From Pocillopora verrucosa (Eukaryota > Cnidaria > Anthozoa > Scleractinia > Pocilloporidae), in NCBI RefSeq assembly GCF_036669915.1, contig NC_089319.1, positions 558,001-622,000 of the forward strand: a stretch of 64,000 bases of DNA, read 5' to 3'. A model generated the notes under the pieces. That model did no database searches and was not told where the DNA came from. It saw nothing but the letters and a program-made list of their open reading frames with translations. A program made the position numbers and the translations under genes. Position 1 is the stretch's first letter; each line of letters opens with the position of its first letter. Below, in pieces: positions 22,528-33,372 of this stretch.

Positions 22528-25007
22528 TTAACGAAGAAATGCGATGATCACTTTACCATGTTCATCGCTATTACAGCAATATTCATTTTCCTGATTTGTT
22601 CCATTGTTAAAAAATCTACCCCCTCCCCCACAGGAATTATCTTTATTGGCACTCCCACTCCCCCCAGAGTAACCTCCACCGCCCCCAGGTCCCTTAACGC
22701 CCCACGAAAACCACCTCCACCTCCAAACCCACCTCCATACCCCCACCCACTCCTCCCTCAACATATCCTCTACTTCCTTCCCCCCCTCCCTGATCAGAGG
22801 ACGTTTTTCCATTACTGAAGAGGCCGCCGCCACCACCACCTACATAAATAAAGAAAAAAGTTAAAAGTGATCTCTCACAAATAGCACCTATTTGATTATT
22901 TACTGTTAGGTGATCAAACAAACTTTAAGATTCGCATTTTTGGGCATATAAGTTTATTTCGTAAGTTTTGGATGTTTATCTGAACAAATTGTTGGATACC
23001 GATAGTAAAGATTAAAGATTAAAATGAATTAATCCTAATTAGGGTTTTGGCTAATCCTGCAATATCTAACTTTCAGCGCCATACTGTCCTACTGGGTTGA
23101 AGATATTAATGAACGGCTGAAAAATGAAATAGAAAATCATAGCATTTATAAAAAGGAAATTATTCGCTAACCTGAATATTGACCATAGACATTTCCTCCA
23201 TGTCCGTTTTCTCCTCCCAATGGCGAGTTTTTTCCTTCATTTCCTGTTGTGTTTATGTTTATGTTTTTGTTCTGACATTTTTTTAACTCCCCCTCCACCT
23301 CCAGCTATGATCAAAGGCTTGTTGTTTTCCCTCACTACAAATGTACCTCCTCCACCTCCGGCTGTTTTTGGTTTGGTTGCCCCTTTTTGACCAACAAGTA
23401 TACAAATTATCTCATTTTTGGTCAGAGTTAAGTTTCCAATCATCCATGCCCCGCTTCCTCCTTTTTTGGTGACACTGTCCTCACTGCACCTCTGGGGCTC
23501 CTATTGCCTCTATTCTATATTCACTGGTGTGTGGCACAGTCCACAGCTGAATACCGCTGGATAATGTAACTTGTCCGTCATGATCCTGACCTTTGTAGTG
23601 ACTGCCAATTGATTCTGGACCCTCCCTTCCAGTCTTGTCAAGATTTGCGGACACAGCTGTAAATCCTGTGTAATAAATACGCAATACGCCAGATAAGTAT
23701 CCTGTGTCTTTGCTGTCATTTTTACGGTTAGCAGGATAACGAGTGTAATTGAAAAAAGGTTCATTTTATATCGCTCTGTTTTAACACTGGGTTGTTGGTT
23801 GGGCCTCTCCTTACTGCCGTTGTTGTTGCCGTTGTGAACAAGAGGCCTTCATAAAGAGGATGTATTTACCTGTGCAGTGTGTTCCATTTCCATAAAAGCC
23901 CGCGCTCGTACACGTGCACTTGTACGATCCCAAGGTATTGTTACACTCAGCATGAACATCACAGCTGTGTGTTTCGTTAGTATATTCATCTATGTCTAGA
24001 ATAAGAAAAAGAAGACCATTTAAGTCAGTGCTGTTATTCTTTACTGCACCTCCGTGAATGAAGATTAGACAGTTGCAGCATGTCTCATAAGAATCTCTGC
24101 AGCATCTCTCATAAGTAACGCCTTGAAGGTAAAGAACGGAGAATGAATATGTCAGAACTAGTTACCTATGCATGTATTTAACAGGTTAGAGAGGCTGAGG
24201 TATCCCCTGGTCCGGTATCAAAGCTTTCTCGGACAAGGAATATTACTTTTAGCCCATAGAATTCAGCCTCACCTCCGCTCCGCGGTAAATACAACTTTTG
24301 TATTCCACCAGGCCTTCATCGTGTTCAATAGTCGCGTTAATTCACATTACACTTATGTTTTCCAGACGACTGTTTTATCTCAAAGAAGTTATAACTGACG
24401 CAGTTAGGTTCCAAGTAGCAATGAAACATGCAGAGATCCTCGTTGACAGCGTCAATAGTTCGAACCGTGTGATTCTCCAACCGGAAGCCAAGTTTAGGAA
24501 AACTGGTAAACTTTAAATTGCGGCAATTACCTGGGGAAAAAATCTATTAAGTTAGAAAGTTGCTTTGTGGTACTAGGAACTTTTACTTAAACAGGAACTT
24601 TTACTTAAACTGGAACTTTAGAGCAGTGTTACTCCTGAATCCTTGCTTTAATTTGGATTTTGGTTTTTTTCCTTGCCTAGAACACCAGTCGAGTGATTTT
24701 AAATATTATTCCGAATGATCACGGCAATTTTTAACTTCTTGGTGCGATCTATTATGATCAATCGATCAATCGACGCCGAAGTCTACAATCAAGTCTACAA
24801 TATATAGTGTAATTCGTGTTTATCACGTAATAATGGCAATCTCGTCTGAAGATGTTTAGCTCGTTACTATCAGAACGTTTTCGGGGAGCTTTTGTTTGCT
24901 CTCGGCTAAAAACTCAATTCATGAAAAGTGTAAGTGTGTTGTTGTGTAGCGTGACTTCAGATTTCGACCATACTGAGTGTTATCAGCAAGAGATAATTAA
25001 ACTCGCT

Positions 25008-26299
25008 GACGGTGATAAATGGAACGTCTTCTAGATGGACCGACGTAGGGTCAGGTGTCCCACAAGGGTCCCAATTGGGACCGATACTGTTCTTACTATT
25101 TGTTAATGACATGCCTAATGTTGTTACCAATGCAACACTGGCTTTGTTTGCAGATGACTCTAAATGTTACAAGGTTACTAACCACCATTCTGATTACTTG
25201 CATCTGCAGCAGGATTCAGACGCGCTTTCAAATTGGTCTTTGCGAAATGAGTTGTTTTTTCAGCCTACTAAGTGCAGCAATTTAAGGATTTCTAGGAAGC
25301 GCCTTAGTCCTCCTCGCAGCTATGTTTTAAATGGTATTAATGTGGAGGTTGTCACAGCCGAAAAAGATCTAGGTATTATGATTGCAATGACACCTCTTGG
25401 AAAGCTCACTTAGTCATGATTGTAGCTAAAGCTAATAGGATGTTTGGTTTTCTCAAAAGGAACTGCACTGGTACTGTTGGCAGTACGGTGCTTTTGCGTC
25501 TTTACTGCTCTTTAGTGCGCTCTCATTTTTGTTTTTGCTCTCAGTTACAGGCCCCTCAGTCAAGTACCAGCAATTTAATCCTTGTTAAAAACATGCAAAG
25601 GAGAGCTACTCGTTTTATCTTAAAGAATAGTAACCTATGTTATAAGGCTCATTTAATCAAGCTTAAGTTACTACCACTAAATTACTGGTTAGAATATCTT
25701 GACTTGGTTTTCTTTTTTAAGTGCCTTCATGGGCTTATAGATTTCACTCATGAATTTAGTTATTATTTTTCTTTTCTAAAGGGCAACACGCGCCGTGCTT
25801 CACCAGGGCTGCATTTAAAGTTAAATGCCTGTCGTACGTCTTCCTTTCGAGACTTTTACTTCAACTGAATAACTTTGATGTGGAACAGTTTACCTAAAAA
25901 TATCAAGGATTCAGACACTATAAGCTCTTTTAGAAGTAAACTCGAGTCGTTTTATTTTACTAGACTTTTGAATGCTTTTGATGGTGACAATTTTCGTTCT
26001 TTTAAATTAATTTTTCCTAATTGTCGCCGTGTAAATATTTCTTCTGTCTGTACTTGTTAAGTTAAGTTAAGTTAAGTTGTTAATTTGTATACTTTCGAAT
26101 GTTCTGTGTGATTTAGATTATCTGATTTGTAGTTTAGTCGGATCAGGGAACGGATCTTTTTTCGGGATATTTCTTTCCGGGATATTTTTTACAGGGCTGG
26201 GTGTGGGTGTATTAACCAAGTAGGGGACTTATGTCCTATTGTTATGCACCTGTACTTGTACTTGTACTTGTACGAATCCATTAAATAAATAAATAGACG
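25008..26299 (+). mobile_element. 5'-truncated LINE (CR1/L2/Jockey-like) with GACG target duplication
   Basis: Element 25012-26295 sits between GACG at 25008-25011 and GACG at 26296-26299. The paralogous intron of G5 is an exact empty site (ctgacgtataa, 52445 on), which fixes both ends. The 5' truncation starts within the reverse transcriptase. The 3' end carries a TTGTAC hexamer repeat and a short AAAT tail. A young insertion in intron 1 of G3, after the G3/G5 duplication. Confidence 0.9.
25012..26060 (+). pseudogene. LINE reverse transcriptase, C-terminal part, two lesions
   Basis: The first segment carries reverse transcriptase motifs SGVPQGSQLGPILFLLFVND and the catalytic box as FADDSK, then QQDSDALSNWS and KCSNLRISRKR, the usual order in CR1, L2 and Jockey-like LINEs. 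A frameshift near 25385 moves the reading into the frame of 25416-25868 (RMFGFLKRN, RRATRFILKN). A TGA follows FN at about 25866, in the same frame as the final segment WNSLPKNI. The TGA is at a position where an Arg codon would be plausible. The N-terminal endonuclease and the start of the polymerase are absent. Not functional on its own. Confidence 0.88.
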
Positions 26300-27544
26300 T
26301 ATAAGTCAAGGAGTTAAAAACACCTCTGTATGTGAAAAACTTTTTTACCAACTCTTTTGTTACTATTTAGGTCCTGGCTTTTATCTCTAAAAATGTAACA
26401 AATGTATTACATCCGTAGTGAGCATTAACAATGGCTAAAGGAGGCGAACTGACTAAAATTTCCCCTCGAGCATGCACATTTTAAGGGCGCAATTAAATGT
26501 AACAGGAACAATAAACCTTAAATTGTTACATTTTGGTCGAGTGAAGTAGAAAAACGATGAAAGGAATCATGCGACTGCTTTTAAGAATCTGATGTCCAAG
26601 AAGTAATTGACAACAAAACTTGAAAAGCGATAGAAAATAGGACGCCGCATGCTGAAATAACGTTTTTTTGTCAAATTCGTTTTTCTGGAATTTTTCTTTC
26701 AAGCCATAGGGTTAAGTCTGCATTTTAACATCATCTTCTTTAAGAGCGTGTTTCCGAAAATTTCCGTTTTCGACGGACAACTTTATTATTCAGATTGGTG
26801 TTGATGGTACGATAAACTGAAAGAATAAATCAGTTTGCTTTTTAAATTTACTGTGAAAGTGAGGACTCAAAGTTAGGTGTTGATTATCGAGCCTGGGGAA
26901 AAATTTTCATGTCAGTCAAAACAGGATGTCTGCATCAATTTATGATGAATTCCTTTTCAAAAATACATCCTCTGTAGGGAACACGTCCGTGTTTTTCCAT
27001 TAGACGGAATCTACACTTAGCTACTTACTTTCCTGTATTCGAAAAATACAATCAAACACATTTATTTCCATCAACGCAAAAAAAAAAAACAAGGTGGTGT
27101 TTGCCACCATTGTTCTCACACTTTTAGAAACTGAAAAACCTGACGGCGTTAATTTTTGAAAATTAAATACGCTGAGAAACTCCTCAAATGGACGGTCAAC
27201 AATCTAAACTTTGATCAAACAGGACTGCGTAAAATTTTCCGTGAGAACCACCTGTTTAGGTTGAAGGCCCTCTTTAGGAAGTACACTGAGTGTATGTGTG
27301 TATTTATATATATATGCATGTAGAGCTTCCTTTCTGCAGAGGCTCCCCGCAATCCATAAAGTCATCGATTTATATGACTGTAATATTTGAATCAACTTAA
27401 GGATTAACTTTAGAGCCAGATTTTACCCAAAAGGCCAAGTTTTTATGCAACATGTTACAGCCCAAAGTAAAACTTGAAGCTCTGTTGCTTTTTCCTCTCT
27501 TTTGAATTCTTTTCCACGAAACACTATTCTAGTTTATAATAAAG

Positions 27545-28845
27545 TTCGGATATAACGCGCGCTGTCATTGGTTGAAAGAGCGTGCTCTATGAGAGTATAG
27601 AGCATAAAACTGAGCTAAAGCTGTCACGCCATCTGCCAAATTGTACCATGTTCGACCTTTTCCGGGACTTCTTTTTAGCTTTTTTCCGATAATTGAAAGT
27701 GAAATTTCGAAACAAGCGAGCCGGCAAGTAGTAACAGAAGAACCAAAGAAAGGTTTGTAAACATACCAGGCGCCGTTATTTACGTTATTAAAACGTGGGC
27801 AGATACGAAAATCCTTAAAGGAAAAACAAAATAGACATTCCGAGTTTTAGAGATTTTCACGCTCAGTTAGATTGCAAGCTTACGTACGGTAATGAAAATC
27901 AAACACAGCCAACACTCGTATAGTACATAAAGTTCAGAGTTCAAAAACAAAACAGAACAAAACAGAAATGATGAAAAATATAACCAAACTGACATAATTG
28001 TTAAAATTCATACTAATCATGACGGTGTCTGAGCAAATATGATCATGCTGAAGTCCATCGCGGTTCACTTATCATGCCGCCCTTCGAGTGAAAAAATAAG
28101 AGCTCGCTCTGATATCCTTTCCAATGTGTTGAGTGGAAAGTCACTTCAGTCACTGCAGCCGAGTTTTGCGGCGCTGTCATCCGGAGCGATCTTCATGTTC
28201 CGGTGAATTCGGCTGTCGTTCATTTAAAAAACACTCGCCTTGAACTGTTTGTTTTCTACCTTGTCATGTGAAAAAACCCGCGTGTTTTTATGAGCCATAA
28301 TTCGGCTGAAGTTCACTGAACATTTCACTTCAAGATTCTGAATTAAAAACTTCAGGCAAAAGCGCTAAATTCGACCTGCCGAATTATTTTAGTTTGTAAA
28401 CTATCGCAGAGTGTGAACTTTGATGGTTTTTGAACTTTGATGGTTTGACACTTTTGACAGCTTTTGTCTTGTACAGCCAATCAGATTATTTGAACCATTC
28501 TAACAGGGATTCTGATTGGCTTATTGTAGCGTGCTCTATGAGAGTATAGAGCATGCTGACGACACTGTTCTTCGCTTTGGAAATAAAGTTTGTTTTGAAA
28601 ATTGAAAGTAATACATGGGGAATTTAACGGATTCTTTATTATAAAACAAATAGAGAAGCCTCGACTGTGCTCTGTTCTGTTGTAAAGCACTTAGGAAGCG
28701 GCTAGAGCACTCAAGAAGTGGGAAGAAACACTCGACTACGTCTCGTGTTTCTCCCTACACTTCTTTCGTGCTCTAGCCGCTTCCTGCGTGCTTTATAACA
28801 GAACAGAGCACAGTCAAGGCTTCTCTATTTGTTAACTAAGAGACT
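27545..28845. mobile_element. 1.3-kb inserted element with internal repeats and a 185-bp palindrome
   Basis: Absent from the paralogous intron near 54010-54030, so it is an insertion or a segment lost there. It has two copies of a 26-bp sequence (27580-27605 and 28529-28554) built around the self-complementary GCTCTATGAGAGTATAGAGC, and ends with a long fold-back palindrome. No protein-coding capacity is seen. The boundaries are approximate and no clear target duplication was identified. Probably a non-autonomous DNA transposon or nested elements. Confidence 0.6.
28647..28831. repeat. 185-bp near-perfect palindrome (fold-back)
   Basis: Arms 28647-28731 and 28746-28831 are inverted copies (left starts CAAATAGAGAAGCC, right ends GGCTTCTCTATTTG) around a 14-bp loop. 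It contains AAGCGGCTAGAGCAC and its complement. Typical of a fold-back or MITE end. Confidence 0.85.
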
Positions 28846-29366
28846 ATAGTTATTAAATAACTTGAAAAGCTGCACGTCAAGCTTTCCTTTGATCCGGCCG
28901 AGCCATTTCAGTTGAGTTCAACAAGTCTTTCCACTTGTTTTAAAATTCGTAGATCTGCTTGTGGTCAACTTATCCATTACGCCGTGTCAAAAAGTCGAGA
29001 ACGTTTATCGAAAACATTGCAGAGACCTGATTGATTACTTTGAAGTAAACTTTCCCAAAACCCATGTTCCCTAGAATTTTATTCTGAACTTCTTATGAAA
29101 TACGATCGTTGTCTTATACCTGTCTAGTGCGAAACTTGGTGAAAATTAGTTTATTATCTTAAATATTTCGGGAAGAAGTTTGTGTGGATATCTCAAGGCT
29201 CAGTTATATTGATAAGGATAATAAAAATGTGACAGAACGATTCGGTAAACATTTAAATAGTACTCAAACATGAGCTAGGACATAACCGTAGGAAAATCTC
29301 ACCTTGTCCTTCTGGTATTAGAGAAGCCAAAACGGTGAGAACATAGCAGTAGAAAACAAACAGCAT

Positions 29367-32300
29367 GTTCCCACAAAACGCCCCCTATAATTCCAACGAA
29401 CAGCTTAATTGAGTTTTTCAACTTTATGCCGGGAAACGTCAGACAGCTGTAGTTAAATATGCGTTCAAATACTCTACACTCATTACTTTCGGCGGGAGAT
29501 TGTCACCATAGCAACCGACTCGTCTCTGTGCAAGCGAATAATTAACCATATCTATAAAGATGAGTTTTTACACAACCACACACAACCATCCAAGCGGATA
29601 TTACAGTGTGTTTTGACTTCAGGTTATAATTACTCAGGCCCCAAATATTCAGCTTTTTCAAGGGACCTACAGGACGCCTTGTTACAATTTTACAGAAACA
29701 GTTTGAAAATTATGTTCCATTATTTAACTATGTATTTACTTCAATAATAATTACTGGACTATAACCAGTAGTAGGAAGCTCAACACTATGATTTTACGAC
29801 TTGAGACGGTTTTAAGTTCTGGAAAGCAGGAACTCTTAATTTTTAAAAGTCTTTAATAAAAGTCTTTCCACGAATGTTCGATCAGAAACAGCAAAATTAC
29901 CATAAGACAATTCCCAGGTCTCTTTGCGATACCTCTACAGGAGTACCTGGGCTTACCTTCCTTTCTTTCCTTAAATTACTTTGAACGTTTTCTAAATTCA
30001 CCAATGATGACCAAATAATCTCCACAAAGAAAAATGAATAGCCTTCTTTATGTACAAAAGTATATATCGAAAGTGAATGGAAAAAAGTCAAATTCTAAGC
30101 TCCTTGAAACTTTTGAAGCACGACGACATGTCACGGTGTATGCAAATCAAACACAGAGACAAGATAAACTGGGTACTGGAAAAAACCCAAACGGAAAGAT
30201 TTAACAAAGACCCTTAAGTCACATAACAAAACGTTTGGTTAAATGTGATAAAAGGTGTCAGCTTCTCTCAAAACAAGTTAACAGGAAAGTATTTACAGTA
30301 CTGTAGATTGTTTCTAGCTATGATTAAAAAATAATGCCCGAGTTCAAACTTCTTCGACTATGTGTGTGAGAGAGCCAGCAGTTTATTTTTTTAGAGAAAT
30401 CATGCTATCTTAAGCTATGCCTTACTAGACGAATCTTTACGAAAAAAATATAATCGCTACGAGTTTTTCAAGATATACTTCTATACATCTTATCGATTTT
30501 CAGCGCGCGTAGGAAGCATCAGGGTGTAAAAAGCTTTTAACATTCATGCCTTTTTAGGGTGCATCAATTTGAAAGCATATTGACTATTGTGAATACTTTT
30601 TAGAGATTAAAATCGGAAGTGCACCAATTTTCTGATTTAGATCTTATGAAATTTGAACAACCATTATTAAGATCTACTTTAGAGCCAAATTGTGACAAAG
30701 AATCAGGCTTTATTACCCATAACATGTTTCAGCGAAAGGTTTAAAGAGCTGCGCGTGCTTTTTTCTCTAAATCTTTATTTGGCTCATGATAATTAATTTT
30801 CATTACGAAACTGTAGAAAAGCGGTGTCAATTTTATGTCGATCCAGAGAAGCTATTTCAGTCAAGTTAAAATAAGCTTCTCAACTTCTTTTTAAAATACA
30901 AAGGTCTGCCACTGGTCATCATATCCATCTTGTGGGATCGAAAAGTCAAAAACGTTCATGAAAAGCATTGCAGTGATGTGAGTAATTACTCTGAGGTAAA
31001 CTTTGGCTTTAGGCTTCTCCAAAAGCTATTTCCCTAAAATTTTATCCGTTTGTATTCATCTTACTTCAAAAAATTGAGTAGTAAAATGACAAAATACTCA
31101 CGAGCCTCTTGTGAAATGTATTTGTTATCCCATACTATTGCAAGAAGAGTAAGTATTTAGGCGAAATAACTCATTATACCGATACGAGAAGAAGAGTCTT
31201 GTGCCAATTCCCCCTCCTTCCCCGCCGCCTTTGATTCAGACGCTATGAGATTGTTGTACAGGGAAGGTTGACGGGGGGTGCGGGTTTCTCGAGCAAGGGC
31301 CAAGGAGATGAAAAGCCCCGTCTGCGCTTCACTTCACGTCTTTTCAAAGAACTTTCGAGCAAAGTTGGATTTTTTATTGCGAAACAATTATCTCTTCCTC
31401 TCTGCAGGAGATTGTCATAATAGGAACCGACTCGTTTCCGTTGTGTTCAAACTGTACAAGCGAATAATTAGCCCCATCAACATGACAAGTTTTTATATAA
31501 CTGCACCCGACAAAATCTACGAATATTACAGTGTATTTTGACTTCGGCTTGAAAGTGCTAAAGTCCCAAATTACCCTTTTTTTTCGGGATCTGAAAGGGC
31601 TTTGGTACAATTTTATGGAAAAAGGGTCAAGATTTTATTCTTACACTTATCCAAATCTCCTCTTCAATAATAATCACTGAACTATAAACATATATAGTCA
31701 AAGGTGGCAAGAAGCTAAACTCTACAGTTTTACGACTTGAGAGATGATGCATCAACCCTGGGCCATTCTTTTCAGTCACTTTACAGGATTCCGCTAGAGG
31801 TGTAGCTGAACCCTCTTCAATTGACTGGGAATAAGGCTCACATCTCGAAAAAGACGAAAGATTAATTCTCGGACACATATGTATTTATTCATGAAAGCGT
31901 CACGCGTTGTGTTACGCGGTGTTTGCTTTCGCGAGGAACCGTTGACAACACGTTATACGGAATAGTTTAGGAAACCAAATATAGTTGATTTACATCGCTA
32001 AATATTCCGAAATGTGAACATTTTACATTCCTTGTGTTTCCGTTGCGGTTTCTGGTGATTTCTGCCATGAGACGGCTAGGAAATGTACAAAGTTTTAAAA
32101 CATACATGTTTCGCTTTTGAGCTTTTTGCCATAACCGCGCCCCTGGCTAGACGGGTTACCCCATGCACCTTGACATGTTTACATGGCAAATTGTCTCCCC
32201 GGCTAACAGGGTTACCCTAGGTGCATCACCCCACCTATCATGTAAACGTGATCAAATAAAATAAGAAGTTATATGGACAGGCGGGTTACCCCATCTAGGC

Positions 32301-33372
32301 GGGTTACCTCACCTACCTAGGGTCCCCCGACTCCATGTAAACAGGCCCAAGAATGACACAATATTTTATTCACATCCTTACTTTTACTTTCGCGTACTTC
32401 ATGAAACGAGACCCAATCATTGATGAGATTTATCAGTAAAACCACAAAGCTTTTAAATTTCCATGACACCAAAGCAGGTACTTAGAGAAAAACTGAGGGT
32501 GACTGTGCTTTTACTGTTTTTCATAATAGTTTTGTTTTTTGTTTTCGGCTTGGCCTTTTATATGCAGTTGGGGTTGTGCCCTCCCCACCTTATTTCGGCC
32601 TTCTCTTTCTCTACTGTCTGGATCTTTCCAACCTAAGGCGTTATTGAAAGCTTTGAAACATTGAATCAAGAGTATCATTGTCAAACTAAAACAAAGCCAA
32701 AATATTTATAAATAGGGGATTCTGTTGATAATCGACAAAGGAGGCCATACAATCTCAATTTAAATACAAGTTTTTTGGATAATTTGTAACCAGCGCCAAT
32801 GGCAGTAAAACTGCAATCTGTGTCATGCGAAAAAATGCAATCAGTCGGCCCAAAGAGCGGCCGGAAAAACAAAGATACTGGGTCTAACTGATCGTATTAA
32901 AATTGACTTGATCAAGAAAAACGAATTGATAAACCCTCGTAGTCAGTGGAAAATCATATTTAAATAGACGTGGTAATTGAAGTACAGAAAAATGTGAAGG
33001 ACTGTCTTCTCAACATTTTCTCTACGAAACATTTAATAGTCCTAATACCCTACATGTTGTGTATTAACTAGTTATCAAGTGATGCACATGTCCATCCGAT
33101 AAATTGCTTAGAAAAGAGCCGGAAAAAGAACAAAAATAGCAGTTTTTGTAGGTCACGTATTCCTTACGTCAGGAGATGTTCATACATAAAATATTTACTC
33201 TGAGAAAATTGTGTTTGTTTATTTAAAATCTGAACTAAAAAACAAATGACTAATTCCTCAGATTGCACCGTTGGGCCAACACCACCATTATTCAACTCCG
33301 GAATTTAAAGACCAACAACAATCAGCCTTCAAAACAAGTCTACATGTGAGAGAAAGTACTAGCAAGGGCATG
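29367..33372. repeat. Between G3 and G4: duplicated flanks, no gene
   Basis: 29367-30380 matches 54542-55575. 30420-31830 matches 56880-58330 and partly 38640-40340. 31832-33372 matches 58755-60089 and in part 46250-47250. The piece at 31832-32346 is a 5'-truncated copy of the MITE at 58582-59274. ORFs here recur as shadows in each copy and show no domain. Confidence 0.7.

Larger units (their letters stand above)
26300..29302. repeat. G3 intron 1, right part; copy of G5 intron 52451-54477
   Basis: Matches the G5 intron across 26300-27540 and 28842-29302 (for example aaaacaggatgtctgcatca in both). The 27545-28845 part is an insertion missing from the G5 copy. The small ORF 53492-53722 in the G5 copy is only partly kept here and shows no known domain, so no gene is called. 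Confidence 0.75.
22528..29366 (-). pseudogene. G3: broken PAN, EGF, glycine-rich family member
   Basis: Exons recognised: leader 29303-29366 (MLFVFYCYVLTVLASLIPEG, phase 1), PAN 24273-24530, EGF 23870-23995, glycine-rich halves 23172-23665 and 22528-22839. Lesions: the PAN exon is 258 nt against 257 in G5, giving a frameshift and stop, and one PAN cysteine is Phe. The first EGF cysteine is Tyr (DIDEY). Exon 23172-23665 has a deletion near 23480 and another near 23257 that removes the GCDAS stretch and leads to a stop. The last exon has a net +1 frameshift. Intron 1 holds a LINE and a 1.3-kb inserted element. The leader exon itself is intact with ATG and donor. G3 is the paralogue of G5 at an offset of about 25.2 kb. 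Confidence 0.8.

Noticed and set aside
24168-24516. Plus-strand ORFs over the G3 PAN exon
   Set aside because: Minus-strand alignment with the G5 PAN exon explains the sequence; the plus frames show no domain.
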